DNA of 64,000 nucleotides from assembly GCA_016490735.1 (NCBI GenBank), contig JAEMWC010000446.1, positions 509,501 through 573,500 on the forward strand, read 5' to 3'. The position numbers were made by a program, and so were the translations under genes. The stretch is from Pachyseris speciosa. Lineage: Eukaryota; Cnidaria; Anthozoa; Scleractinia; Pachyseridae. Position 1 is the stretch's first letter, and each line of letters starts with the position of its first letter. Of this stretch, positions 1 through 26,740 are shown piece after piece. Below the pieces are notes generated by a model. That model was not told the origin of the DNA, made no database searches, and saw only the letters and a list, made by a program, of their open reading frames with translations.

Positions 1-928
1 GATAATGATAAATGCTGAAGGGAAATTTATTAACTTGATGTACCATAAAGCTCAGAAGATTCAAGGAAAGGTATGACCGAAGATCAGTTTTTTTTAAGTC
101 TAAGTCAAAAAGTGAAAAGAGAGTCATTGTTGAAGGCACAAAGGAAGATGCTTTTAATGTGTATATCTGGTAGCAGCAGCTATCTAAACATACATCAAAG
201 TTTACCTGTTTCGCAACAAAAAGTCATTAACAACCAGCAGTACTATCTGCATAATAAAACATGTATTAACATACGAGATGAAAAGATTACAGGTGGCAAA
301 AACATCAAAGGCAAAAGTGAAAAATTGATCACCATCTCTGCTTTATCTACTTTATTGGGGAAAATGAGCTTCAGCATTTATTTTGTTTAATGAGCCAAAA
401 ATATATTAGACATTTTTTCTCTGTAACAACCAAAGGCAGCATTTTACATAACATTGTCATATTAGATCAATAATAATTCCTTACATGGTCTTTCAGCAAA
501 GTTCTGTATTTACCACATTTCCATGTTTAAAAATTGCACAAAACCATCTACAAATTTGTCAAAGTTCTGGGGTCCCAAATTAAAATTTATCATTTATTAA
601 TATATTTTTGCGCTACACTTCTTTTATATCAAAAAGGCGTGTGGATGAATAAACTAAATTTCGAGAAAAAATTCTTGTTATTAGTAGCTTTAATTTGAAT
701 TGTATTGATACAAACAGCTAAAGACTGAAAAATTACATTAATCGTTAAAAAAACAAAAAACAAATCTGTAACACGTGTAAGAAACTCACACCAACAGAAA
801 ATAGAAGATCCAAACAAAGAAATTTTCGGTCAAAATTAATTAAGTCTTACGCGTTAAGCCTACGTGTCATTCCGAAACCGGCAGGTTGAATCAGAAAGGA
901 AGCCGAAGGAAATCTTTTTTCCGTTTTC
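1..928. other. No gene recognised; 3' flank of the F-box gene
   Basis: AT-rich sequence with only short open frames that match nothing I know. The part nearest 928 is probably the 3' untranslated region of the minus-strand F-box gene. I see no repeat with clear terminal structure here. Confidence 0.5.
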
Positions 929-2296
929 CTACATGTGGACTTTACAATCTGGGAACTTTTGTTTGAAAGCCTGAATGCTTTCGCGTGAAATACAAAAACA
1001 GTCTGTTATGTCAAGTGTCTCTAAATAGGGAAGCGAGTCACCAATCTCCAACAGCTGGTCTCCTTCGCTAACAATGTCCGTGAAAGAAATATCCAAATTC
1101 CACAAGCCGTCCAGCTGATCAAAACACGATTTAAGTCCGTCATACGTCAGCTTATGGCATCCGCTAATGGACAAAGATGCTAGATCCAGATTGAAGCAAA
1201 TCGTTTTTAGCCCTTCGTCGGTAATATGGGCAAATCCAAGGCCCAGGAATCGAAAATCGTCGTTGGCGTAATTAGCTAGTACGCAACCTGTATCGTCGGT
1301 AATACCTGCTCCCAAACGGTTCGAACTGTGAACAATGAGCCTTGAAAGGTTTTCACATCCTTTCAAGACAGCGTAGATTCCAACATCTGTGACTTCACTA
1401 AATTCTAGAGACAAGTCTTCTAGGAAGGGCAAATTATTCGCGATTACAATCAAAGAAATATCTTTGACAAGCCCATTCGAAATGTTCAAGCATTTTAAAT
1501 TTCGGCATAATTGAGCGATTGTACAAACCCCAAAGTCGGTTATACCCCGGTGATTGTCGCAATAATCGACCAAGAACGATTCCAAATTTTGGCATCTTTT
1601 TGCTAAAGAACCCAGACTTTTGTCTGTCACCAGAACTTGGTTGTATCGCAAAGTCAGCTCTTTTAATTTGGGGCAGCCACTAGCCAAAACATGAACCATT
1701 TTATCCGTTAAAACATCGTCAGAACTGCGTCGATCATTTTCAAGGGAAGCTTCGTACACATAGAGTATTTCAATCTCTGGGCATCCATTTGAAATTGCCT
1801 TCATGGTATTTTCCGTAACAGCAACAGAATAAGCATACAGCTCTCTTACGCCTGGATTATTTTGCACCAAGCTGATCACAGCTTTCTCGGAAATATTCCT
1901 CGAAGGGATCGAAACCGTTTCCAGACCGTTGCAATTGCGCGCCAATGCTAAAACCCCAATGTCCGTGATGAAATGGCAGCCGTTTAAGTAAAGCTTCCTT
2001 AGGCTTGGACAGTTCAGCGAGATATGTACCAAAGTATCATCCTGAACACCAGCGCAGTACGACAAATCAACGCTTGAAATCAGATTGGTCTTGCGAGGTA
2101 TGATTCTTGCGATCGTGTCAGCTTGTATTTTCGAAGCATGGTATCTGCGAATGTTGACAGTTTGCCACAAACTTGGGTCATAAGCGAGGCGATGCCATCT
2201 TGTACACACTCTGGTACTTCGAACGAGCAGAGGATAGTCGAGATAAGAAAGAATCTGAATTATTACGGAGTCCGGTAGCGAGGTGAAGCTGGCCAT
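929..2296 (-). CDS. F-box and leucine-rich repeat protein (FBXL family)
   Basis: This intact 455-residue single-exon frame reads as a substrate adaptor of SCF (SKP1-CUL1-F-box) ubiquitin ligases. Residues 4-49 form an F-box (FTSLPDSVIIQILSYLDYPL, then RSTRVCTRWHRLAYDPSLW), the SKP1-binding helices. From about residue 70 to the end there are roughly a dozen cysteine-containing LRRs of the AMN1/FBXL type, with the pattern L..C..ITD.GV..LA..C..L (for example LYLNGCHFITDIGVLALARN). The protein ends with the last repeats and has no extra domain, so it resembles the FBXL2/7/20 group in build, but I cannot assign a specific orthologue. It lies about 4.8 kb from, and divergent to, the COP9 subunit gene. 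Lack of introns is unusual beside its intron-rich neighbours. The family call is firm; the substrate is unknown. Confidence 0.88.
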   Translation of the reverse strand: MASFTSLPDSVIIQILSYLDYPLLVRSTRVCTRWHRLAYDPSLWQTVNIRRYHASKIQADTIARIIPRKTNLISSVDLSYCAGVQDDTLVHISLNCPSLRKLYLNGCHFITDIGVLALARNCNGLETVSIPSRNISEKAVISLVQNNPGVRELYAYSVAVTENTMKAISNGCPEIEILYVYEASLENDRRSSDDVLTDKMVHVLASGCPKLKELTLRYNQVLVTDKSLGSLAKRCQNLESFLVDYCDNHRGITDFGVCTIAQLCRNLKCLNISNGLVKDISLIVIANNLPFLEDLSLEFSEVTDVGIYAVLKGCENLSRLIVHSSNRLGAGITDDTGCVLANYANDDFRFLGLGFAHITDEGLKTICFNLDLASLSISGCHKLTYDGLKSCFDQLDGLWNLDISFTDIVSEGDQLLEIGDSLPYLETLDITDCFCISRESIQAFKQKFPDCKVHM

Positions 2297-2578
2297 GATC
2301 GCGAGGTCTTTGTTTTACTTTGATTTTTGTCTTTTCCGTTTTTTTTCATTAATTTTCCCGCGCATTGTTCTCTGCCTCATTTGGACGTGACCTCGATGTC
2401 ATGTTTGCTCCCAATCCCCTCTCTTTGCTTTCCACATGGATGAGTTAATCGACTGACTCACCGCGTTGTTCGGCAACGCAGAAATTTGACGAATTTTTCA
2501 TCAGTTGAAGCCAGACAGCTTTAAATTGTAAGTAAGTTGACAGTTTTAAAGCTCATGTTTACTTCGCCTAACGTTGAA

Positions 2579-3226
2579 CTATGATGAAATGCATCTATCA
2601 ACCATCTTTCGGGACAGAATTTTGATGTTCAGATGTCGTTTTCTGACCTAAAAAATTTGAAACTTTTCAACGGTTAAACGTTCTGGAACACGACATTAAG
2701 TAACTCTTTCGTTCCATTTTCCAGGTATGATGGCCTTATCTTCTGTTTGATGCTGGGTTAGTATGTGTTAATTTTATTTCTAGAAATTTACTTTTTCCCT
2801 TTGAAAATGGCGTCTGTGCTTCCTCTCCCACTGTGCTTAGCGGTCGTACAAAAATATGGCGGAAGTTACAAGAAATTCAGATATCTATTCTTCAAGGAAA
2901 AAACGTTTTCAGCTTCACTTTTAAAATGGATAAAAGATCAGCCTCTTTCAAGTCAATGTACAAGGACCTCATATCAACATAGCTGCCATTCAGTGAGGCC
3001 ATGTAAAATAATAGTTGAAAGCCTACATGCTAAACTAAGTAAAAATGAACAATGGAGAATGGAAAATTTAGCCTTAAGACTACATTCTTGGCAGCTGGCT
3101 TGCTTGCTTTCCATCTTTAAACAGACCTATGGAAATTACTCATCAAGCTCTCCAAGTGTGATGAATTGCATTCATTCAACCATCTTTCGGGACAGAAATA
3201 TAATGTTGAAGTGCATAATCTGACTT
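2579..3226 (+). repeat. Diverged direct duplication of a ~70-bp segment (2579-2650 and 3160-3226)
   Basis: Both copies contain the identical core caaccatctttcgggacaga. It is flanked by related sequence (tgatgaaatgcatctat versus tgatgaattgcattcatt on the left, ttgatgttcagatg versus taatgttgaagtg on the right). The copies lie about 570 bp apart in the same orientation. I do not recognise the family. Confidence 0.5.
2807..3223 (+). CDS. Unrecognised open frame, doubtful
   Basis: An open frame of 138 codons starts at an ATG in good context (gaaaatggcg, which also resembles a YY1 core). It continues upstream to another ATG at 2765. The product begins MASVLPLPLCLAVVQKYGG and is Lys/Ser-rich; it matches no domain I can name. 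Its end overlaps the second copy of the duplicated segment at 3160-3226, which argues that it is repeat-derived or a chance frame. Nothing around it supports a real gene. Confidence 0.15.
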   Translation: MASVLPLPLCLAVVQKYGGSYKKFRYLFFKEKTFSASLLKWIKDQPLSSQCTRTSYQHSCHSVRPCKIIVESLHAKLSKNEQWRMENLALRLHSWQLACLLSIFKQTYGNYSSSSPSVMNCIHSTIFRDRNIMLKCII

Positions 3227-3450
3227 GAGAGTACTCACTTTAAGTGCATTTTAAGAATGAACCTTAATGTATTATCTTTGTACTGAAATATATTCCTCCC
3301 TTTCAGACTGAAAGGCATCACATAACAGTTACACACAGTAAGTACATTTACCAGTGGATATACATGATTTTGTTTTATGATTTGAAAACTAATGATTTTC
3401 TGTTACTAGAATTTATTGCTCCTTCTTTCACATGTTAGGATTTTGGTTTG

Positions 3451-3487
3451 AACCCCCCCCCCCCCCCCCCAAAAAAAAAAAAAAAAC
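3451..3487. repeat. Homopolymer tract, poly-C followed by poly-A
   Basis: About 19 C residues are directly followed by about 17 A residues. Such a tract is prone to length error in any assembly. Confidence 0.9.
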
Positions 3488-4782
3488 ACTGTTGGTGCTT
3501 AAAATTGATCATATCAGAAATGGTACAAGAAGCTTGGGTCAACTTGTTCAAAGCACAATAAGTTTTAGTGCTAACAGGGCTAGACATCTGTTCAGCTGAA
3601 TCACTAGCCACTGGGCTAGTGACCTTCAGAAATCCAATAGACCACAGCACATCTTAGTAGCCCAAGCTCCTTCCCAGGATCTTTCTTCATCGCACCTTAC
3701 CTTGTTCGTACCTTCTGCAAATTGAGCAGAACATGTTTCCCTTGTTGTTAATGACATGATATTCCAGCCATTCAAACATTACTTTTCATGATTGATTGAA
3801 TGGTCTTTTATCATTTTCGTATTTTCTTCATTTCTTTCAAATTCATTTTCAATTGCCTTAGCCTTTTTTGGGTGGTCGTGGCTTACACTTCCACAGAAAT
3901 CTCTCCAAGAGAATTCTCTGAGAGAAGCTTCTAAATCATTGATTGTGTCATCTAAAAAAGTCTTCATCTATAAACGCTGCGATTTTCGAGAAAGAAACGA
4001 TTTTCACATTTTCAAGCTGTTTTGCAGATCTTCGAGCCAGGATTTCACAGGCTTTTCTTTCCCTATATTTCTCCTTCCTATTGCCCCCCACACTCTGGCT
4101 GTTCACTCACTACCAGCTCCCACTCACGCTTTCTTGTTCACTCCCAGTCTCCCATCTGCTCTTATGCAAAAGCCTGTGGAGGCAGCAGCAGCTGGGAGCA
4201 GCCTGTTCAGGTGTAAAAGCATGAAGTTTTAGATTACCATATTTACTTGAAGGAGTGCATCCCCTTAATTAGTGTCGCACTTAGAAGCAAAAATAAATGC
4301 CAGCCTTGAATATGCAGAGCACTTCTCAACATTAATGCATTGCTTTTTCTGAAAGTTTAAGTTCTATAGTGGCACATTTTTTAAGTGTTGTTTTAAAGAG
4401 TTATCAACATTTTGCATTTGTAAAAATTGCTTTGCGTGTACTCATGGCACACAAGTGATCTTTTGTTATTCATACACACAAATCTGCATGTAGTCTGCTG
4501 TGAAAAAGTCGCAGATATAGCGTGCAACACTGCGAAATGGCTGTACATGTTCTTCGACAGAGTTCTAAACACGCGGTGATCAATGTGCTACGGAACTGAA
4601 ATCAAAACAACTCGTAATAAAAAACCATCGCCGCCACTCAATTCTGTCCATTTCAATTATGTTCCTTTTCTCTTTTTTTTTTTTTTTTATCAAACTGGAA
4701 TTTATAGTAACCGGCTAAACTTTAAAACTAATGAACATAAGCGGTGGGTTTATTATTCAGAAACTCACATGAAGCCCTCGAT

Positions 4783-4990
4783 TGGATAGTTTGAGTGAAA
4801 TTTTGCAGCACTCCGTAATGATTTAAAATTTTGCACCTTCTGCGACAGTTCAAGCGAAATTTTGCAAGCCTCCGCGATAGTTCGAGTGAAATTTCAAGGC
4901 ACTCTGTGATAGTTCGAGCAAAAATTTTGCGGCACTCCGCTATAGTTTGAGTGAAATTCTGCTGCATTCCTCAATATTTCGAGTAAATTG
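4783..4990. repeat. Minisatellite, unit about 35-40 bp
   Basis: Five to six imperfect copies of a unit of the form gatagttcgagtgaaatttt-gc-gcactccg follow each other. The spacing varies slightly and divergence between copies is moderate. Confidence 0.75.
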
Positions 4991-7081
4991 TCGTTTGTAT
5001 TTTCTGGTTTTTCGCTTGTTGTAAATGGTACATTTACCTCGTTTTGTTTTATCTCCCCCACATCATAAACAACTCATTCTTCAACAAACAGCGTGTGCTA
5101 TTTTTGTCACCCAACGAGGTCAGATTTTTAGTCACGTGCTAGGCAACGAATTCTATCAATAGATCGGATTTCATTTTATCTTTAACAATTAAAATCTCCT
5201 ATGTTTTGTTTTGCATTTTGTAACGATCTCCTTCACAATAATGGTGCTCTCGGTAACCAGGCTGGCTTGCTTGCTCATAATGAAAACAACAGATTTTTTT
5301 ACAACAAAAATACAGGAACAGACTGGTCAACCGAGCTCAGTTCATTCCGAATGTCTAGACGATCCGGCACTGCTTATATCTCATCTGCAGATTTTTTAAT
5401 TCACGTGCTTAGCCTTGTCACGCAACTCTGTATTAAAAATACTGAAGTTTGCTAATTAATCCGGTTTTCGATACCACAAATTGAACGCAATACTTTGAGC
5501 TATCCTTCATGCCTTTTGTAAAACAGTGGATTCGCTTTCAAACTCTCAATAGAAGAACGACAATGACAGAACACCGGCAAGGCAGTTGGCAAATAATACG
5601 ATAGTGTTTTGTTCTTGTTACAAGCGGTGAGTGAGTTCCAGGGGAGAGACTGTATGTTATTTTACACGAAGTCACTGAGTGTAAAATTACACGCATAAAA
5701 TGTATTTGCGTGGACACTGCGTGTAAAGTGAGTGTAAGGTCCGTGTAAACTGCATGTACTGTACGCACATTACAGGCGTGTAATGCTGCAATCCCTGTGG
5801 CCGGTACTGTAGTTCAAGATGTGTATATCAGTTCTCTTTTGCCATTTTAAATAAGTTCTGCCCTCGAATAAGCACTACATCAGCAAGTTGAAAACTTTGA
5901 TTAAGCACTGTAGTATTCTTTCGAGTATATATGGTAATGCACACTATCAGCTGTTTCACAATCAGTGTTCCTTTTAGAGGTCACGAAGGGTCAAAAATAA
6001 AATTTAATATTTCAGGAAATAAAGGTGATCTATAGGTAGCTTTGTCATAAACTGCCTTATTTCTATTTGAAGATGTTTTGTATTGAGCTGAGCAACTGGT
6101 TTCCTTTGTTAAACCAGCCTGTAAACTTCACACATTTTCCAGCTCTCACCAGCAGTCTAAAATGTTGTCTAAACAGAGAAAAACTTAGTTTCTAGTTAAT
6201 TAACATTTTTCTCCAGCATTTGAGTATACATAACAAATCATGTTACCAGGAATGGTTATTTAAGCTTATTGGGGTACGGACACTAAATTTGGCAACAAAT
6301 CATGATATATTTTCTTACCTATTAGTAGCAGTAGTCTTATATAGATATCCTTAAAGGTGACAACTCCCATCTTAAAATATATACCTTTGTTGGATGAATT
6401 TGGCTAACATTCAGAAAGATAACAGTAGGGGTACGGACACTACAAAATTTTTGTGAAACCCTAGGCCCCATGTTTCAACAAACACCTAGCAAGCTGGAAC
6501 ATGTTGGTTCAGTTTACACTTTTTTCCCATTTTCTAAGAGAAAAAAGCAGTCATTTTATCTCAAATTTGTTGAGTTCACAAGTTTTGAAAATATTTTAAT
6601 ACATCTAATTTAGTCATTGTTAAATATAAGAAAATATGTAACAATGGTTGGTTTGGGAAGATGTTCAGCTATATTTTGCATTGATTTCCTTTGTGAATAA
6701 GTGATATTTTCAAGATAAGTTATCCTTCTCATTTTGTAGTGAAATATGAATGTCACACCGTAATAGTGCAATTGGAGCATTTTTTACCACATAATCCTTC
6801 ATATCTCTGCCAAATATTAACCAATTTCCTCAATTTTTTTTTTATTTTGTTCAGCACAAGGTTCTCTTTCATATTCTGTTATAATGCATTGCCTACTTGT
6901 TACTAGTTTTAAATAAAGAGCTTGTAACAACACAAATTAAAAAAGGTACACTTGATTGTGAAACAGCTGTATAGGAGTTTATGTCAACATGTTTATGTAG
7001 TCTGTGCATCCGTACTGTTAGACCTTAGGTGAATCAAGCTTTGAGCTGATGTGTATTCTCTATTGCAGTTTTCCTTCCAAA

Positions 7082-8412
7082 ATGTCGGACATGGATGATG
7101 ACTTCATGTGCGATGATGAAGAGGACTATGATTTGGAGTACTCAGAAGACAGTGCCTCAGAGCCAGATGTGGATTTAGAAAACCAATACTACAATTCCAA
7201 AGCCTTAAAAGAAGACGATCCTAATGCCTCACTGCATAGCTTCCAGAAAGTACTGGATCTTGAAACAGAGAAGGGTGAGTGGGGTTTCAAAGCTCTCAAA
7301 CAGATGATCAAAATCAACTTTAAACTGGGGCATTACGATGAGATGATGACCAGATACCAGCAGTTGTTGACATACATCAAAAGTGCAGTCACACGGAACC
7401 ACTCTGAGAAGTCCATCAACTCCATCCTGGACTACATCTCTACTTCAAAACAGATGGAGTTGCTGCAGAATTTTTATGAGACAACACTGGAAGCTCTCAA
7501 AGATGCCAAGAATGACAGGTTGTGGTTCAAGACCAACACTAAACTTGGCAAGCTGTACTTTGATAGAGGAGAGTTCACCAAACTGGCAAAGATCTTGAAG
7601 CAGCTACACCAGTCCTGCCAGACTGACGAGGGAGAGGATGATCTCAAGAAGGGTACACAGCTACTTGAAATCTATGCTTTGGAGATTCAGATGTACACAG
7701 CGCAGAAGAACAACAAGAAACTCAAAGCCCTGTATGAGCAGTCCCTTCACATCAAGTCTGCTATTCCACATCCTCTAATCATGGGTGTTATTAGAGAATG
7801 TGGTGGAAAGATGCACCTACGCGAAGGGGACTATGAAAAAGCTCACACTGATTTCTTTGAAGCTTTTAAGAATTATGATGAATCTGGCAGTGGGAGACGT
7901 ACAACATGCTTGAAGTATCTTGTGTTGGCCAACATGCTTATGAAGTCTGGAATCAACCCATTTGATTCACAAGAAGCAAAACCCTACAAAAACGACCCAG
8001 AGATCCTGGCCATGACCAACCTTGTCAGTGCTTATCAGAACGATGATATCAATGAATTTGAAAAGATTCTGAAAACCAACCGAAAGAATATTATGGACGA
8101 TCCTTTCATACGGGAACACATAGAGGACTTGTTACGGAACATCAGAACGCAGGTGCTTATCAAACTGATCAAGCCATACACCAGGATACACATTCCCTTT
8201 ATTTCGAAGGAGCTGAACATTGATACGGAAGAGTGGAAAGCCTTCTTGTATCCTGCATACTCGACAATACTATCCATGGCCGGATTGACCAAGTGAATCA
8301 GCTTCTGGAGCTCAACAGAACCACACAAAGTGTTGACAGATTTGCTGGCTTAGACAGATGGACCACGCAGCTGAATTCCCTTCATACTGCAGTTGTTAAC
8401 AAGATTGCATAA
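7082..8412 (+). CDS. COPS2: COP9 signalosome complex subunit 2, one-base frameshift near the 3' end
   Basis: CSN2 is a PCI-domain scaffold of the COP9 signalosome, which removes NEDD8 from cullins. The frame opens [20 protein letters not shown], the acidic N-terminus typical of CSN2/TRIP15, and runs through TPR-like helices into the PCI domain (about residues 250-415). It then falls out of frame: after [12 protein letters not shown] the open frame ends at 8296 with unrelated residues. One base is missing at about 8231-8233 (gaagagtgg, where a GG pair may have collapsed). Adding it lets the CSN2 tail run cleanly to a stop at 8410-8412, ending [16 protein letters not shown]. The total is then 443 residues, the same length as human CSN2. 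The coding region has no introns. A splice acceptor just upstream suggests a 5'-UTR intron. It is either a functional gene with an assembly error or a young retrocopy; I favour the former. Confidence 0.93.
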
Positions 8413-9444
8413 GCTATGAAAGCTGCAAGTATTCATTACAGCAATCAGATATGCTTAGTGTATGTTTTTAAGAATATTGTCAGTTTTCTGCAAAGAACAA
8501 ATCACACTCAGAAAATCTGGGGTGTGAGTGTTATGTTTGCAAGCCCTTGGATTGTTCAGATTTCCTATTTTCAAGTGACTGTAGGTTGAAGAATGCTTGG
8601 GTTGTTATCAGTTGTTATTTTCCACTTCAGATTTGCTTGACAATTTTGTAAGAATGTTGCAAGGTATTGTGAAGTGTAACCATAAAACTTTGTGGCCAGG
8701 CATGAATATGAAACGAAAGGTACAATGTACCTCGTATCACTGCTTCCACATCTACTTCTCTCACCCACAAAATGCTAAGAGAAGGATTTCTTTCCCAATG
8801 AAATCAACTTTAGTGGTGTCTAGAATGGTCTGCAGTTGGCACCCTCATAAGTAATCACGTGGGGGAAATTTTTTTGCTTCCAATATGGCTATAATGAGGT
8901 GCATGTGGGACTTACTGCTTACAAGCATAATGTCTTGGGAGTGAGTTGACTGTGTTGGGATTTTTTTCTTTTGATATCCATGAAAAATCCCTTGCTTTTT
9001 TTTTTCAGAATATGGTGATCCTCAGGCAGTTTTTTATTAGTGCAAAAGTTTTTGTACGCTTGAGGCTTGTAAAATAACAGATCCATCTATTGTAAGTTAA
9101 TGTAAGGATAAAATAAAATGTGAAAGTAGAATAATAATCAAGACTTTGATATTGCACTTTTATTTTATTCTCTTTGTTAGATGAATAAAATGCAAGCAAG
9201 TTCAAACCAGCTTACTCAAGATGTTATGAATTAATATTTTACATGTTTACTGGTAGTACTTGATTTGAGACTGACTTTTATCCATATGGCTGTCATGAGT
9301 GTTGCGTTATGCTCCCTTGGTTGTTTCATCAAAGTTTCTTTTCACCACCCCACCCCTTTTTTCCTTATGAGTCACAAATTACCAACTTGTAAAACCCAAC
9401 TAAGGAAGCCTGTTGCAGGTCGACATGGATGGCCTAGTTGCAAC

Positions 9445-9830
9445 TACTGTAAAAGCTCTATTAAGCCCCTCCTGTCTCTATTAACCCCCCTCTCTAATAA
9501 GGCCCCCCCTCTCTGGTAAGTCCCCCCCCCTGCCCTTTGGGACATGAGATTTTGTAATTAGTCGCTCCTATTCCCTCTTACAAAATCCACTTTATGAGGT
9601 CCAGTTGGTTTGTTTTTAAACAAATATACATTCAAACACGTAATACTGTTTGTTCCTCTGTATTAAATAATAGTTTCACTGCAGTTGTTTGAGTTTTGTA
9701 CAGAAAGTATTTGAAGACGAAAACGAAGGGTTTAAGATTTTCTATGAAGCCCCCTTCTCTAATAAGCCCCGCGACAATGAGGCCTGAAATTAAATAAGGC
9801 CCCTGGGTAAGCTTAGGTCAACTCCCAAAC
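9445..9830. repeat. Dispersed repeat related to the MITE at 10615-11006
   Basis: It starts tgtaaaagctctattaagcc and carries the same internal runs (ctctaataagcccc, the tgaggtccagttggtttgttt stretch, gcagttgtttgagttttgta) as the element at 10615-11006. The right terminus is degraded. Confidence 0.6.
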
Positions 9831-10064
9831 AAGCCTGATGTTTTTTCCAGGCTTTATTTTCAAAAAAAATCTCTCATCTTCATAAGCTAACTACTGTTCT
9901 CAACTTCAATTATCTGACTAAACTGTTGATCAGAACATGCAACACTAGATAAGCCTTACTGATAAAAATTTCATTGTGCATACAAAACCTATTCTGAACA
10001 AACTGTTGTGTGAGCAATTGCAATATTCGTACATTTTAGCCCAAGCTACTCTTGGTGTATATAG

Positions 10065-10245
10065 AGACCCAATGCAAAAATGGCTGCCTTTAAATTATTA
10101 TTTTGTTTTTATTCAAAATAGCCTTAGTAACCTCGTTTTCGAGATCAAAATTCTAAAGAATTTGTTATCCTGGGCAAGGTTAGTGAGGCTATTTTGAATA
10201 CGAATAAAAGAATAATCTAAAGGCAGCCATTTTTGCATAGGGTCT
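10065..10245. mobile_element. Hairpin MITE, copy 1
   Basis: This is a palindromic element with arms of about 70 bp. The left arm begins agacccaatgcaaaaatggc and the right arm is its complement, ending gccatttttgcatagggtct. A second copy lies at 31991-32168. There is no coding capacity. Confidence 0.8.
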
Positions 10246-10351
10246 ATGTTCACTGATATCCTTCAGATTTGATTCACAGCGTTGTGAACTTTAACTGGAT
10301 GTACACCACAAAGTACAAGCCAGATACGCAGTAGTGACTGTGTGACCCTGT

Positions 10352-25509
<15,158 letters not shown>

Positions 25510-25558
25510 TCACGCACATTAGACACGCGTGGACGTTTATAGTTTAAGTCTGTGTAAA

Positions 25559-25823
25559 GGCCCTGGCAAACGAGGGCACATTGTTGCGGACACATTGTTG
25601 CTCATGATGTTTCTTGGGTTAGCGGGACACAAAAACAATGTTGTGTTTCCATGCTGCGCAAACCAGGAAACATTTGTTGAGGACACAAAACTCAAAAACA
25701 TTTTTTGTGTCTCGGACACAAATTTTGTGCCCTCGAAAAAAATGTTGCGCGCGCGGGCAAACTTGGAAGCATTCGAGTCCGCAACAATGTATCCGCAACA
25801 ATGTGTCCTCGTTTGCCAGGGTC
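25559..25823. mobile_element. MITE with ~43-bp terminal inverted repeats
   Basis: The left end is ggccctggcaaacgagggca and the right end is the complement of gaccctggcaaacgaggaca, both followed by cattgttgcgga and a second cattgttg. The body is about 265 bp. Confidence 0.85.
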
Positions 25824-25840
25824 TTAAAAGCCTCGACTTC

Positions 25841-25972
25841 ATTGGCATTTTCCAGGCTCTTTGGGACGAGGGAAGTAAACAACAACAGCAGGGGACTTCC
25901 ACTGAAGTTTCCTCTCTCGCAGTCTCTCGTTCTGGCTCGCCCCTGGCTATCTGAGGGCCTGAAACAGGCTAC
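25841..25972. mobile_element. Degraded MITE of the TAGCCTGTTCCAGGCTC family
   Basis: The right end is the complement of tagcctgtttcaggccctca. The left end, ttccaggctctttgggacga, is the mutated counterpart. A cleaner copy lies at 56097-56267. Confidence 0.55.
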
Positions 25973-26579
25973 GACGTCACGTTTACCGTTCGTCTTCAGT
26001 AGTTTCAAACTCAATTTGTGTTTTCACATTTTTTTTCTTTCACCTGGCACCAAACTCGTGAAATGTTTCGTGGCACCAGTATGCAAAAATTACCCTTCTC
26101 CAGAAGTGGAGGTGAATAGTCGCGCGCCGGCTGCTTGGTGGTGAATAGCACTTTGCTAATCACCTCCGAGTTAACCAATTAGAGCGCGCGAAAAGCACTA
26201 TTCACTTGTGTGGTATATACTAATATAAATTATTAAACTTTTCCAGAAAGCTTGTATTTGACTGTGATAGTCCACATAAATCGTTCATGGTTTGGCTCAC
26301 TCTACAAGATTTTAAAGCGCTCTTTTTCGGGTAGAAACGTTAGCTCCATACCCGATTCTCTAGTCGTTTTTTATTTAATGACAACACAATTAACTCTACT
26401 TACAAGAAAAAACAGCATTAATAACTTGCAGTACACATATGCTACAACTACTTACCGACAATACATCTGCAATCAGCTACTATAAACACTTGTATCCTAT
26501 TAGTGCATTTATAGATACAAAGTAACCAGGCGCACCTTTTTTCATGTCCTTAGCAAATGTATCACTGTTGCACACGATA

Positions 26580-26740
26580 AAACGGTTCTCTAACTGTTCA
26601 AAAAGCGAACAACTTTATCCAGCGGATGAGTCGCTGTCTAGCGCATAAAAATACATCAGCCGCATTTAAACATTTTATCCGCTGGGTAACAACTTAGCTG
26701 CTTGATGAAGCTATCTTCTTTTTGAACAGCTGGGTTCTAG
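26580..26740. mobile_element. Palindromic MITE
   Basis: The left arm is ggttctctaactgttcaaaa and the right arm is the complement of gaacccagctgttcaaaaag. Inner halves also pair (actttatccagcggat against ttttatccgctgggta), giving a hairpin of about 160 bp. Confidence 0.65.

Larger units (their letters stand above)
2297..7081. other. Intergenic region between divergent F-box and COP9 subunit genes
   Basis: The region holds the presumed promoters of both flanking genes, a diverged duplicated segment (2579-3226), a homopolymer tract (3451-3487) and a minisatellite (4783-4990). Around 5695-5795 there is a cluster of short gtgtaa-type repeats bounded by attacacgc/gcgtgtaat ends, too degraded to name. 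The sequence just before the COP9 start (tctctattgcag, ending at about 7068) looks like a splice acceptor, so a 5'-UTR exon of that gene probably lies in this region. Confidence 0.45.
8413..10351. other. Intergenic region between convergent COP9 subunit and TRIM-like genes
   Basis: The first 700 bp are the likely 3' UTR of the COP9 subunit gene, with an AATAAA at 9112-9117. Downstream there is a C-rich dispersed repeat (9445-9830) and a hairpin MITE (10065-10245). No coding sequence is recognised. Confidence 0.5.

Noticed and set aside
4728..4967. Repetitive 79-codon frame
   Set aside because: It is produced by the minisatellite at 4783-4990; no coding signature.
25529..26144. Overlapping frames of 120-170 codons on both strands
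   Set aside because: They arise from two MITEs with inverted ends; no family resemblance.
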